Source: Oceanobacillus luteolus
GTDB taxonomy: Bacteria; Bacillota; Bacilli; Bacillales; Amphibacillaceae
Reading direction: 5' to 3'
Length of the DNA: 64,000 bases
NCBI RefSeq assembly: GCF_023715655.1
Contig: NZ_JAMBON010000013.1
Coordinates: forward strand, 1-64,000
Shown piece after piece: positions 25,743 through 35,579 of this stretch (its first letter is position 1; each line of letters opens with the position of its first letter). The notes below the pieces were generated by a model that saw only the letters and a list, made by a program, of their open reading frames with translations, searched no databases and was not told the origin of the DNA. Both the position numbers and the translations under genes were made by a program.

Positions 25743-26600
25743 TTAAGAGCTCTTCCTTCTATCCTCCAGCTCTTCTTCTCTCACATGCCCACTCACCAAC
25801 TTCTCCTTACGCAATGATTTAAAGAATGATATCGCCATCACTACGATAACTATTGAGACTGGTAGTCCTGCAGCGGCAGATACAGTTTGTAGCGGTGTTA
25901 ATCCACCGGTTAAATGTAAAGCAATTGCCACACCGGCGATAACCATTGCCCATAGAATTTTACTGCGTGTTGATGGGTCTGTGCTTTCTTCGCTATACAT
26001 ACCAAGCACATAAACAGTCGAATCTGCCGAGGTAACGAAAAAGATGATTAATGAAATAAATGTCATTAAAATGAGTATTGGTGATGCTGGGAATAGTTCT
26101 AGGAAATAGAAAAGAGCTGTATTCATATTTTCTAAAATTCGATTGACAAGTTCTGAATCTCCGAGGTTAATAATGTTATAGAGGGCAGTTCCTCCGAATG
26201 TCCCATACCAAATCATTGTTGCAATCGTTACTTCCCCAAGAACAAATTCCCTAATCGTTCTCCCTTTTGATATCCGAGCGAAAAATAGTCCTACAAATAC
26301 ACCGAAGCTAATTGCCCAACCCCAATAGAAGAAATCCCAGCCTGCTTGCCAGCTATAATCATCAAGAAATGGCTCTAGATGAAAGCTCATAGCCAGAAAA
26401 TTACTTAGATAGTCTCCAGTTGATGTAAATAGTATTTCTACGATCTTCACGCTTGGACCAAGAATGAATACTGCAACCAAGATCGTTAATGCAATTACAA
26501 TGTTAGTATTGGATAACCATTTAATCCCTCGTTCAATGCCACTGCTTGCCGATAGGGTAAAGATAAGAGTTAGGATGAGGATTAAGATAATGTTCTTCCA
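25743..26600 (-). pseudogene. BCCT-family transporter, 5'-truncated remnant
   Basis: About 285 codons encode the C-terminal half of a betaine/carnitine/choline transporter. The characteristic block is present in the form WGWAISFGVFVGLFFARISKGRTIREF, cited here only by its key residues W-G-W and R-T-I-R-E-F. TSADSTVYVLGMYS and the final helices follow. Full-length family members have about 500 residues; the first 200 are missing. Homology begins close to 26600, and the lacI-like gene ends at 26637, so the remnant has no promoter or start of its own. The intact terminator downstream supports decay from a real gene by deletion or insertion at this junction. Confidence 0.8.
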
Positions 26601-26636
26601 CCACGGATAATGCATAAAAAAAAGCGAATACACCCT

Positions 26637-27638
26637 CTACCTTCGACTCGACTCCCTCACAATCAACTCCACATTCAATTCAACATTACGATTTATTGTT
26701 TCATCTGGTTTTTCAATCAATGATATTAATTGAGTCACCGCATTTTCTCCAATTTCTACAACTGGTTGTTTAATTGTACTAATTTCGGGATTCACCATTT
26801 CCGTCAACTGTATCCCATCAAAACCAATAATCGCGATTTCTTGAGGAATGGGCACTTGCTGTTTGGCAAAAGTTTTTAATGCGCCGATTGCCATGAGATC
26901 ATTCGCATAAAATACACCGTCGATATTCTGATTCGAAGCAAGCATTGCCTCAGTAATATTCTTTCCGCTCTCTAGCGAGAAATCACCTTCAAAAATGATT
27001 GGTTCAAGATTCAAATCCTCGACAGCGCTTAGATAACCATTCAATCTCTCTTTTGCAGTCAGGACTGTTTTCGGACCACTAATGTGTGCGATTGCCTTAC
27101 ATCCAATGTCTACCAAATGGTTGACTGCCATTTTTGCACCTTCAAAGTTATTTACACTTACCGTATTATTTTCCTTTGCATGCACTGCTCGGTCAATTTT
27201 CACAAAAGGAATATTTACCTGACTTAAGTAATCTTGGATTTCACTGGTCAATTCCGATTGTGCTAATAGAAACCCATCAACGTATCTGCTCCTAAGATTA
27301 TTCCAAAAGTCCTTTTGATTTAATTCCTCTTCTTTTGTATTGATTAGCAGTAAACTATAACCCTTTTTCTTCGCGACATGTTCTATCGACTTAATCATCT
27401 CCGGGAAAAAGGGGTTCGTAATATCGGGAGTAATGAATGCAATCGTATTCGATTTCTGCTTCGCTAAACCACGCGCTATTGCATTCGGTGTGTAATTGAA
27501 TTCATCCAGTACCTTTTGTATTTTTTTCTCTGTCTCTGGACTCGTATAGCTAACTTTATTCAAATAACGTGACACCGTAGCAATAGAAACCCCTGATGCT
27601 TTTGCAATCTCTCTTATAGTCACTTTTTTCTTCGTCAC
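26637..27638 (-). CDS. LacI-family transcriptional regulator
   Basis: A 333-residue regulator. The N-terminal helix-turn-helix is TIREIAKASGVSIATVSRYL (about residues 5-24), with a hinge helix at PNAIARGLA. A periplasmic-binding-like ligand domain follows (IAFITPDITNPFFPEM, VDGFLLAQ, VKIDRAV, IAIIGFDGIQL). It is the last gene of module A, 100 nt after the larger ADP-ribosylglycohydrolase gene. The obvious targets are the two GTAACCGGTTAC operators at 37016-37075. The effector is probably a sugar or nucleoside derivative taken up by the adjacent transporter. Confidence 0.92.
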   Translation of the reverse strand: MTKKKVTIREIAKASGVSIATVSRYLNKVSYTSPETEKKIQKVLDEFNYTPNAIARGLAKQKSNTIAFITPDITNPFFPEMIKSIEHVAKKKGYSLLLINTKEEELNQKDFWNNLRSRYVDGFLLAQSELTSEIQDYLSQVNIPFVKIDRAVHAKENNTVSVNNFEGAKMAVNHLVDIGCKAIAHISGPKTVLTAKERLNGYLSAVEDLNLEPIIFEGDFSLESGKNITEAMLASNQNIDGVFYANDLMAIGALKTFAKQQVPIPQEIAIIGFDGIQLTEMVNPEISTIKQPVVEIGENAVTQLISLIEKPDETINRNVELNVELIVRESSRR

Positions 27639-27738
27639 AACGTTTCTCCTATAAATCCATATTAACTGAATTATAACATAAATTTCCCCCTCAGTAAGGA
27701 AGGTGTTTCACGCAACATTGTTTCATCTCTCTGGACAA

Positions 27739-29838
27739 CTATTCTCGAACCTCTACATGTTCATATTCACATGATCCAGCTTCTGAAAGTGAAAATCCGA
27801 TCATTCCATGGGTTAATCGCTCATCCAGATGCTCTAATACTAAATCTCCATTAATGAAGAATTGAATTTCCGAACCACGGACCGCTACTTCAAACGTATA
27901 ATCTTCATTTAAATTCCAGTCATAGTCCACGCTTTTCAATGTTTCTAAACCGAAATCATTAAGTTGAAGTGCTACTTTTCCTTCACCAGCAAAGCCTGCT
28001 TGATAATACTTCTGCGTTCCTAACGCACGGAATAAAAGAGCATGGTGATGACCAGCTGTTGGTTTTAATCCCGCTCGAATAACGGCATCCTTCATATAAT
28101 AATGTCCAGTGAAAGAAGCACAGTCTTCGTTACTGTCAACTACCATCTTCCCACTTTCTAGATCCCAATTTCCTCGATGATGTGCGAATGGTGTAACACT
28201 CAGAAACTCAACAACCTGTTTTGAAAAATCAATATCATAGTTTGGCGCACCATAAATATGAAATTCATCCAAGAATATTTTCCCAAAGGCACGATAATCC
28301 CTCGGTGATGGACTTTCAATTGCAAAGCCCACTTCTTCAACGAAAGAACCTTCCGTATCTGGAATAATGAACTCTACTGTCTGCCACGTCTTATCTTCCA
28401 AAGTAACCGGCTCGAGCTCTACTACTTCTTTTGTAAATGTATCACGAATATATGGTGTCACAATAACTTCTTTTCCACGAAGTTGATCTAGATATAGTTT
28501 CATTGACACTGTTTGACCACTGTAAGCTTTCGGTGCAAATGTTGGTTTGTACTTTTCATCATTGAACTGATCTCTACGGTAAAATGTTTGATAATAAACT
28601 CTACTCTTTTCCCCTTCAACCATACGATCAATGAATATCTCTAAAGAACCAGGTGTGCGATATCCAAACTCATCATTTGGTTTTAATATCGTTTTGAAAG
28701 GTACTTCCGTTTGAAAACCATGTGTGGAACCAGGTAATGTGAAATCGAAAAACACATCTTCTTCCTTAAAGCCATTCACTAACATTTCAGGCGCTTGTTC
28801 ACCTGACACATGGTACCCTAATAAGGCTAATGATTTTACGAAAGAAGGGATATCCAATATATTTAAATACCCTGAAACACTCGATGTTACTATAAAGTCA
28901 TTAATCGGTGCGCGATACTTATCTTCAATACCATTAATTCCCACAAGCGTGCCAACAATCGATCCGACATTCCCTGCATTACAGTCTGTATCCCAGCCAC
29001 ATGCAGTCGCAATTTCAATTGTTTTCGATAAATCCCCTTCTCCGTACACGAGGGATAATACACATACTCCGGCGTTCGGAATGATATGGCAGACGCCCGT
29101 ATATTTGTCATAACCCCATTCTTCCTCTAAATACTGGCGGCATTTCCAAAAATCATCGGGATGTTCTTTTTGAAAATCCAATACGGCATGTACAACTTTT
29201 GCATACGTTGAATCAGCCGGGATTTCTTTTAACCCACGGGATATGACTTCATCGATAGTTGAAGCTGAGAAAGCTTCTGCGATACATGCAGCAATGAATC
29301 GAGCACCATATAATCCATTAAGGTCATGGGAGACACTGGCTGCTTTCTCTGCATAATCTGCTGCTTTCGTTGGATTGTTCGGGAATATCCAGCCCCATGT
29401 ATCAATGAAAATCTGACCACCAATCTGTTCCGCCATAATGATTCCATTTGTCTCGGCAGAGCCTGATTCCGGTGCTTCCATCCCTCGAAGTAAATTCAAA
29501 TATGCCGTATGCTCGGTACTAACACCGTCTCCACCCCACCAGAACATTCCAATCCCTTCTCTGGAATAATTCAGCCATGCTCTAGCTACATCCTGAGCTT
29601 CCATCTCACGATCAACTGCATCATCGATTAAAGCACGAAGGAAAAATACTGGCCCATTCGCATCATCATCGGCAGAGAACACATTATAATCTTTTAAATA
29701 TCCATTTACTTCACCATATACATCCGATATCATTTCCGGTGTCCATTCGGTTGGTTCCACTGGTGCACCTAAACGAATGCCAGCATTCATTCCAATAAAA
29801 CCAGCGTATACTTTTTCTAAGTAATTATGTGGTATCAA
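27739..29838 (-). CDS. ADP-ribosylglycohydrolase-family protein with C-terminal beta-rich domain
   Basis: A 699-residue protein starting at TTG (29838) behind GGGGG. Residues about 5-330 form an ADP-ribosylglycohydrolase-like helical domain with GMNAGIRLGAPVE near the start and GWDTDCNAGNVGSIVGTLVG (about 286) as a metal-site motif. The usual TDDT motif is replaced by SADDDANGP (about 55). Residues about 360-699 are beta-rich, carbohydrate-binding or LamG-like in appearance (FAHHRGNWDLESG, YEFEVAV-like strands). No signal peptide is seen. The architecture suggests hydrolysis of an N- or O-riboside or related glycoside. It is coupled to the 383-residue paralogue upstream (17 nt). Confidence 0.78.
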   Translation of the reverse strand: MIPHNYLEKVYAGFIGMNAGIRLGAPVEPTEWTPEMISDVYGEVNGYLKDYNVFSADDDANGPVFFLRALIDDAVDREMEAQDVARAWLNYSREGIGMFWWGGDGVSTEHTAYLNLLRGMEAPESGSAETNGIIMAEQIGGQIFIDTWGWIFPNNPTKAADYAEKAASVSHDLNGLYGARFIAACIAEAFSASTIDEVISRGLKEIPADSTYAKVVHAVLDFQKEHPDDFWKCRQYLEEEWGYDKYTGVCHIIPNAGVCVLSLVYGEGDLSKTIEIATACGWDTDCNAGNVGSIVGTLVGINGIEDKYRAPINDFIVTSSVSGYLNILDIPSFVKSLALLGYHVSGEQAPEMLVNGFKEEDVFFDFTLPGSTHGFQTEVPFKTILKPNDEFGYRTPGSLEIFIDRMVEGEKSRVYYQTFYRRDQFNDEKYKPTFAPKAYSGQTVSMKLYLDQLRGKEVIVTPYIRDTFTKEVVELEPVTLEDKTWQTVEFIIPDTEGSFVEEVGFAIESPSPRDYRAFGKIFLDEFHIYGAPNYDIDFSKQVVEFLSVTPFAHHRGNWDLESGKMVVDSNEDCASFTGHYYMKDAVIRAGLKPTAGHHHALLFRALGTQKYYQAGFAGEGKVALQLNDFGLETLKSVDYDWNLNEDYTFEVAVRGSEIQFFINGDLVLEHLDERLTHGMIGFSLSEAGSCEYEHVEVRE

Positions 29839-29855
29839 TTCATATGCCCCCTATA

Positions 29856-31007
29856 TTATTCTATGATATCTGTAAGTACTGCGATTTTCTCAATGTCGCT
29901 CTTTATGATCTGTCTTGCAGTCTCTGCAAATTCCTCTGTAATGCTGTTGAAATCTAGTTGATTAGAAGTTTCAAGTAATGCAACATCTTCAGATTCAACT
30001 ACTGAGGCACCATACATTGCACCAAGAATTACTCCAATCATCACTCCGATTGAATCGGTATCACGCCCCGAATTTATTCCATCATAAATAGATTTATAGA
30101 AAGCACCGTCATTATACAAAATAAAACCTAAAGCAAAAGGCAATTCTTCTATAGATCCTAGTCGACTCGGTGTATAATGATTCGATGGAATTCCAACTTT
30201 CTCCAATTTTCTAGATACATCATCTCCCATAGGTGAATATGGCAGAATCGCTTCTTGGAAAGCAGCAACAACTTCGTCCATCGTACAATTACTTGCTTTC
30301 AATTCTCGGGCAGCATTTGTAACTGCAATAATTGCCTGCTTTGTGCCGTCTTTAGCAAATTCAATTGACGTCTCAATAATTTCTTCTACTGTAACATCGG
30401 ATTGAAAAGCTTTTGCGACACATGCAGCTAACACACCAGCAGCTTCCAACCCATAGCTCGTTTGATGTCCCATCGCAAATAGAATCGCTTCATCATACGC
30501 AGCCTTTGGATTTCCGGCATTTACAATTCCCACTGGTGCAATATACATTGCTGCACCACAATTAATCATGTTGCCGTAACCACCTTCCCGTGGTTCACAA
30601 TTCGCTAGCGTATGACGCAGGAATATATGCTTTTCCGGGTAAAAAAGACGTTCGATGATCATATCTTCACGGTCAAATTCTGGGATATATGTTTTGCGAA
30701 AAGCAATCTCTTTAACAAATTCATTTGACATGTCGTACGCATCCAAGTGTCTTCTTTCAATGTTGTACACATTACATAAGGCTAATGTCATCAGGGTATC
30801 ATCTGTCACAATTCCATTTCCGCGTTTTTTACCTTTATGTGCATCGTAACCCATTTCTTCCTTATACCATTTCGTTTTCAAACTTTCCACACGACCGTAT
30901 CGTTCCTTAATTTCTTGATAGCTTAACTTTTCAACGGGAGCGCCGAGTGCATCACCCAGCGCCGTTGAAATTAGAACACCTTTGACTTTATCTTTAAAAT
31001 TAGACAT
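29856..31007 (-). CDS. ADP-ribosylglycohydrolase-family protein
   Basis: A 383-residue member of the DraG/ARH hydrolase family. KGVLISTALGDALGAPVE (about residues 8-25), the metal-binding TDDTLMTLALC (about 68) and GRDTDSIGVMIGVILGAMYG (about 315) are present. Known members cleave ADP-ribose from proteins or small molecules using two Mg/Mn ions. Next to a ribokinase and an ABC importer, a catabolic role on an imported ribosylated solute is more likely than protein de-ADP-ribosylation. AAGGAG lies 5 nt before the ATG. It is 11 nt downstream of the binding-protein gene. Confidence 0.85.
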   Translation of the reverse strand: MSNFKDKVKGVLISTALGDALGAPVEKLSYQEIKERYGRVESLKTKWYKEEMGYDAHKGKKRGNGIVTDDTLMTLALCNVYNIERRHLDAYDMSNEFVKEIAFRKTYIPEFDREDMIIERLFYPEKHIFLRHTLANCEPREGGYGNMINCGAAMYIAPVGIVNAGNPKAAYDEAILFAMGHQTSYGLEAAGVLAACVAKAFQSDVTVEEIIETSIEFAKDGTKQAIIAVTNAARELKASNCTMDEVVAAFQEAILPYSPMGDDVSRKLEKVGIPSNHYTPSRLGSIEELPFALGFILYNDGAFYKSIYDGINSGRDTDSIGVMIGVILGAMYGASVVESEDVALLETSNQLDFNSITEEFAETARQIIKSDIEKIAVLTDIIE

Positions 31008-31018
31008 TCATATGCTCC

Positions 31019-32473
31019 TTATTTAATCGTTTCATTTGCTAATTCGGTCAATTCCGTACCACCTGCTGCATACCACTCTTCAACGAAATCTTCAAAAGCA
31101 TCGAGTGGTAGTTTACCAGTAATTATATCTGCTGAGTATTCTCTATATAAGTTTTCCATTGCATCCCATTGTGAAATAGACTCTTGTGGGAGAATGAAGG
31201 TATTGTCTTCTGCAAAGTATTCACTTGCTAATTGTTCAGACTCGAGTCCTGGCTTACTTAGCATTGGTGTTTCTTCACTAATTGGTTTCGTAAATTCTAC
31301 ATCTACTGGCTCCCAATAGCGTGCATACCAATCTGAATAATAAGCATCCGTCAATTCAATGGAATCATCTGTTTCATTATGATGCTCTCCTTCAAATCCA
31401 AGACGGTCGAATTGTTGCCCTTCTGGACTAGCTAGATAATCCAAAATTTCGAACACCAAGTCTTTATTTGGAGATACTGCAGAAATCGCTACACCACGTG
31501 ATTCTTTTGTAACATCAGATGCACCAAAACCTTGATAGATACCTTTTGCCGGTGGGAGCACTGCTAATTCAGCTTCCTCACCATTCACTTCTTTTACTCT
31601 AGTATTATAAAAATCTACAACCTTACCATTTGTACCAACTATTACACCGGCTTTGCCATCATAAAAGGCGTCTTCTTTCGTATCCCATTGTTTCGTTAAA
31701 TATTGATTGTCCAGCAAACCTTCCTCATATAACTCCCTGTAAAAGGCAAGTTTCTCTTTTTCTTGCTCGGATACTTTACTAAATACATAACCATCATCTG
31801 TTTCCAACCATGTTTGATTGATGCCGAATGCGTTTTCAAAAATGAAGTCCAACTCTGCTATGTCACCAGCTACGGTCATTGCATAATCAGCATTACCAGT
31901 TTCCACTATTTCTTCAAATAGAGATTTGTAGTTTTCAATCGTCGGATCTGCTAATAATGCATCTGCAGTACTTAATTCATTTAAAATATCTTGGCGCACA
32001 ACAGGCACTTTATAGTCAATTGGTTTTACCCATAATAAATATGGATAGTTATCTAATCTTAGTTCATTATGTGGTTGTAAAATATCCTTTAAATACTCCG
32101 ACTCTTCAATATAGGGGCGAAGATCGACTAATAAATCCTGGTTGGCAATTTGTTGGTCTCCACCTTGGAAGTAAATCAAATCAGGGATTTCACCACTGTT
32201 TAATAACAAACTCAACTTCTCAGAGTAGTCTCCTTGAGCAACTTCTAATAATTCAAATTGCACATCTAAATCCTTATCTTCCTTTAACTTTTCAGCTAAA
32301 GTTTCATAGTATTTCACAGCATTTGGATTTGATGGCCCATCATCTTTGAACGCTACTTTGATGATTGTCTTTCCATCCTCTGTTACTTCTGCCTGAGGCT
32401 CTTCATCTGAAGAGCAAGCCGCTAATAAACCGATAAATAATAATGCAATCAGCAAAAATTTAATTTTTTTCAT
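31019..32473 (-). CDS. Family 1 extracellular solute-binding lipoprotein (LplA-like)
   Basis: A 484-residue lipoprotein with lipobox LLAAC (Cys about residue 20) followed by SSDEEPQAE. The size and the sequence around FQGGDQQIANQDLLVDLRPYIEES resemble the large LplA/YtcQ-type sugar-binding proteins that work with LplB/LplC permeases. It would deliver an oligosaccharide- or nucleoside-like solute to the permeases encoded just upstream. GGAGGTACTTGAGAG leads into the ATG. Confidence 0.86.
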   Translation of the reverse strand: MKKIKFLLIALLFIGLLAACSSDEEPQAEVTEDGKTIIKVAFKDDGPSNPNAVKYYETLAEKLKEDKDLDVQFELLEVAQGDYSEKLSLLLNSGEIPDLIYFQGGDQQIANQDLLVDLRPYIEESEYLKDILQPHNELRLDNYPYLLWVKPIDYKVPVVRQDILNELSTADALLADPTIENYKSLFEEIVETGNADYAMTVAGDIAELDFIFENAFGINQTWLETDDGYVFSKVSEQEKEKLAFYRELYEEGLLDNQYLTKQWDTKEDAFYDGKAGVIVGTNGKVVDFYNTRVKEVNGEEAELAVLPPAKGIYQGFGASDVTKESRGVAISAVSPNKDLVFEILDYLASPEGQQFDRLGFEGEHHNETDDSIELTDAYYSDWYARYWEPVDVEFTKPISEETPMLSKPGLESEQLASEYFAEDNTFILPQESISQWDAMENLYREYSADIITGKLPLDAFEDFVEEWYAAGGTELTELANETIK

Positions 32474-32574
32474 CTCTCAAGTACCTCCAATGTTTTTTGT
32501 CTTCATTTGTCCTTTGTACATTTCTTTCAACAATATAAATAAAGACATCCCCCTCCTTTAAAGAGACCTAAAAG

Positions 32575-33450
32575 TTAGTCTTTCACTCCACCATCCATCG
32601 TTCCTTTTGTAAAGTATTTTAGAATTAATGGATATAAAAGCAGTAAAGGTATAATCGCAATAACTATCGTACTTGACTGCAGTGAAGCGAAATCCAGACT
32701 TGCCAACACTTCTGGAGATAGATTCATGCCTGCCAACATTGTTGTATTATCTTGAGTCACAACAAATTGTCTTAAGACAACTTGTAGTGGCCATTTACCT
32801 GGATCGGAAATGTAAATCGTCGCACGGAAATATTCATTCCAATGATAAACTCCGTAAAATAAAGTCAATGTTGCTAACGCCGGTTTGGACAGAGGCAAGA
32901 CGATTCGGGTGAATATGCGGAAGTGCCCAGCTCCATCAATTCTTGCTGATTCAATTATACTCTCAGGTATTTCCTGGAAGAAGCGCATCAAAATGAATAA
33001 ATAGTACACATTAATCGCCTTATAGAAAATCAAAGATGCATAGGTGTTTAGTAATCCCAAATCCTTAACCAGCAAATACTCCGTAATCATGGATGGCTCA
33101 AATACCATAATCGCAATAAGAAATATTAATACGAAATTCTTACCTACAAAATTCGTACGGGCAAGTACATAAGCTGTAATTGAAGTTAAAGTGAGGTTCA
33201 GTACTGTTCCAACAATCGTTATGAATACAGAGTTGCCGATACTTTTTAAAATCATGGGATTGGATAAAATAATTTCATAGTTTATTAGTGAGAACCCCTT
33301 AGGAAAAATGCCCAAGCCTGACAATTCATTAACTCGATCTGGTGATGACAGGGACATGGCCAACAAATTCAGAAGGGGAATTAAAACAGCTAAAGAAACG
33401 AAAAATAAAATAGTATATATAATGGTCCGGGACCAGCTCATTCTTCTCAT
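32575..33450 (-). CDS. LplC/YtcP-type sugar ABC permease
   Basis: About 291 residues with six membrane segments and the EAA loop IIESARIDGAGHFRIFTRIVLPL (key residues E-S-A-x-x-D-G-A and L-P). The ATG at 33450 with GGAGG upstream is preferred over the longer frame to 33474. It pairs with the LplB-like permease 13 nt upstream. No ATP-binding subunit is encoded in this operon. Confidence 0.88.
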   Translation of the reverse strand: MRRMSWSRTIIYTILFFVSLAVLIPLLNLLAMSLSSPDRVNELSGLGIFPKGFSLINYEIILSNPMILKSIGNSVFITIVGTVLNLTLTSITAYVLARTNFVGKNFVLIFLIAIMVFEPSMITEYLLVKDLGLLNTYASLIFYKAINVYYLFILMRFFQEIPESIIESARIDGAGHFRIFTRIVLPLSKPALATLTLFYGVYHWNEYFRATIYISDPGKWPLQVVLRQFVVTQDNTTMLAGMNLSPEVLASLDFASLQSSTIVIAIIPLLLLYPLILKYFTKGTMDGGVKD

Positions 33451-33463
33451 TTTAATTCCTCCA

Positions 33464-34357
33464 TTACCATACACCTTTTCCTGTCAGTCGCTTAGACAGG
33501 AAATGTGTTCCTAAAATCAAGACCAAGCCAATGGCACCTTTAAATAGGCTGGCAGCAGTAGCATAGGAATACTCCCCGTTCAAAAGACCGATTCGATAAA
33601 CATACGTATCTAAAATATCAATTTTACTGATTACGGAATCATTCATTAGATTAAACACTTGGTCAAAGCCCGCGTTCATAAAGAAACCAAGGTTTAATAT
33701 GAATACGGTTACAACAGTGGTGGCAAGAGCTGGTAATGTAATGTGACGCATTTGCTGAAAGGTGCTTGCCCCATCAAGTTGTGCCGCTTCATATAAATGA
33801 GGACTGATTTTCATAATTGCTGCGATATAAAGAATACTGTCCCAACCTGCACTCCGCCACATTTCAGAAAACACAAGCACCCATCTGATATGGTCTTTGC
33901 TAGTCATAAAATCGAGAGAAGGAAGCTGGAAAAAGTTACGAATAATATTAAATCCCCCATCCGGACTTAAAAAACTGATCCAAATACCTGCGATAACAAC
34001 CCAAGACAGGAAGTGCGGTAAATAGGATACAGATTGTACATATTTCCTAAAAGGACCTGAACGAACTTCACTGATCAGTAATGATAGAATAATAGGGATT
34101 GGGAATATAAAGATGATTTTCATCGTACTTATGATAATCGTATTTTGCAATACATCCATGAAGGCTGGGGAGCTGAACAGTACTTGAAAATGTTTTAGTC
34201 CTGCCCACGTATTCTCGCCAATAATCCGATAGTCTTCAAATGCCAATTTCATATTAATAATTGGAATGACGTGGAAAATAATGAAATAAGTAATTCCAGG
34301 TAGTAACATTAAATATAAAATCCAGTCGCTGCGAATCCTCTTTAGTTTAGCTTTCAA
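33464..34357 (-). CDS. LplB-type sugar ABC permease
   Basis: A 297-residue permease with six membrane segments and the EAA loop HLYEAAQLDGASTFQQM. The TTG start at 34357 is placed 7 nt after GGAGGGG and overlaps the ribokinase gene by 11 bp. It begins the transporter block of module A. Confidence 0.87.
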   Translation of the reverse strand: MKAKLKRIRSDWILYLMLLPGITYFIIFHVIPIINMKLAFEDYRIIGENTWAGLKHFQVLFSSPAFMDVLQNTIIISTMKIIFIFPIPIILSLLISEVRSGPFRKYVQSVSYLPHFLSWVVIAGIWISFLSPDGGFNIIRNFFQLPSLDFMTSKDHIRWVLVFSEMWRSAGWDSILYIAAIMKISPHLYEAAQLDGASTFQQMRHITLPALATTVVTVFILNLGFFMNAGFDQVFNLMNDSVISKIDILDTYVYRIGLLNGEYSYATAASLFKGAIGLVLILGTHFLSKRLTGKGVW

Positions 34358-35255
34358 GCCTTCTCCCCTCCTTCTCCAATAGCTCGTTCATTTCATGTTT
34401 ACGTGGCATGCCAGACTGTGCTCCTTTTTTCATGACTGCCAAACTTCCAGCATACGTGCCATAAACAATACAATCATGTAGTGGCATTCCTTCTGATAGA
34501 GCTACTGCAAATGCCCCGGTGAATGTATCACCTGCACCCGTCGTATCAATTGCTTTAACCCTTCTCGCAGGTACAGTTACAACTTCTTTACCATTATGGT
34601 ATTTGACACCATACTTCCCACAAGTAACAATCAATTTATTCGGATACTTCGCCAAGAGTCCATCCTTATCACCTATGTCATCCGTAATAATGGAAACTTC
34701 ATGCTCATTCGGAGTGATATACGTAATCTTCTCTAATATTTCATTCGACAGTAATTGCGCTGGTGCAGGATCAAGAATGATTGTTTTGTTATGGGAATGA
34801 AGAATAGGTATTAAGTATTCTAATGCATCTACTGGAACTTCCAACTGAAACACGAACAAATCATAGTTTAATAGATTTTCTAAATGTTGCTCACTATATT
34901 TCCGGTTCGTATATTGATTTGCACCAGGAACAATGATGATTCGATTTTCACTTTCACATAATTGAATAAATGCCGCTCCTGTCGAAACATCATTTCTAAC
35001 ATTTAAATAGTTTACATCTACATTTTCTTCTTTAAAATGTTCGAGAAGGATATTTTTTTGATCATCATTTCCTATTGAACCGAACAAAGCAACATCTCCG
35101 CCAAGCCTTGCCGCTGCAACTGCTTGGTTGGCACCCTTCCCACCAAAGTTCATGAAGAAATTTTCTCCGGAAACCGTTTCTCCAGCCTTGGGAAGTATTT
35201 TACTTTCTACAAAGTAATCGATATTGACACTGCCAAACACAGCAATTTTTTTCAT
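34347..35255 (-). CDS. rbsK: Ribokinase (PfkB family)
   Basis: A 302-residue PfkB kinase. The N-terminus KKIAVFGSVNIDYFV, the GGKGANQAVAAARLG motif (about residues 38-52) and the C-terminal catalytic DTTGAGDTFTGAFAVALSEG (Asp about 243) match ribokinase, which makes ribose 5-phosphate from ribose and ATP. GAGGAG precedes the ATG. Its place beside two ADP-ribosylglycohydrolase-like proteins suggests it captures ribose released from an imported riboside. Another sugar kinase specificity cannot be excluded. Confidence 0.87.
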   Translation of the reverse strand: MKKIAVFGSVNIDYFVESKILPKAGETVSGENFFMNFGGKGANQAVAAARLGGDVALFGSIGNDDQKNILLEHFKEENVDVNYLNVRNDVSTGAAFIQLCESENRIIIVPGANQYTNRKYSEQHLENLLNYDLFVFQLEVPVDALEYLIPILHSHNKTIILDPAPAQLLSNEILEKITYITPNEHEVSIITDDIGDKDGLLAKYPNKLIVTCGKYGVKYHNGKEVVTVPARRVKAIDTTGAGDTFTGAFAVALSEGMPLHDCIVYGTYAGSLAVMKKGAQSGMPRKHEMNELLEKEGRRLES

Positions 35256-35261
35256 CTTCTT

Positions 35262-35579
35262 CTACTCCTCATCGATGTCAATATTCATTAGCGGGGCGTG
35301 CTGTTGTGCCCCATATACATCACGATCTCCGGCACTGCCAGAAGAAATGTCTCTTGCCATCGTTATCTTAATTCCTAATGCTTGATCAAAGAATACAAAA
35401 TGATGGATATCACTAACTTCAATATGATAGAGTCTTGCAATGCGTTCTTTCGTCAAAATTCCAGATTGCTTAACATGATCATACTTTTCCTTTTCTTCAA
35501 ATAAAATATCCAAAGTTACTTCAAATGGACCAGCATTTTTACTGCGCAGTACTTTAGCATACTCATATAACTTAGTCAT
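35262..35579 (-). CDS. DUF4387 small protein (AtuA-associated)
   Basis: A 105-residue protein whose YAKVLRSKNAGPFEVTLDIL start is typical of DUF4387. In other bacteria this domain follows, or is fused to, AtuA-like DUF1446 proteins. The ATG at 35579 with GGAGGTGG upstream is chosen; the longer frame to 35603 would run deep into the AtuA gene. It overlaps that gene's stop by 8 bp, consistent with a two-subunit enzyme. Confidence 0.82.
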   Translation of the reverse strand: MTKLYEYAKVLRSKNAGPFEVTLDILFEEKEKYDHVKQSGILTKERIARLYHIEVSDIHHFVFFDQALGIKITMARDISSGSAGDRDVYGAQQHAPLMNIDIDEE

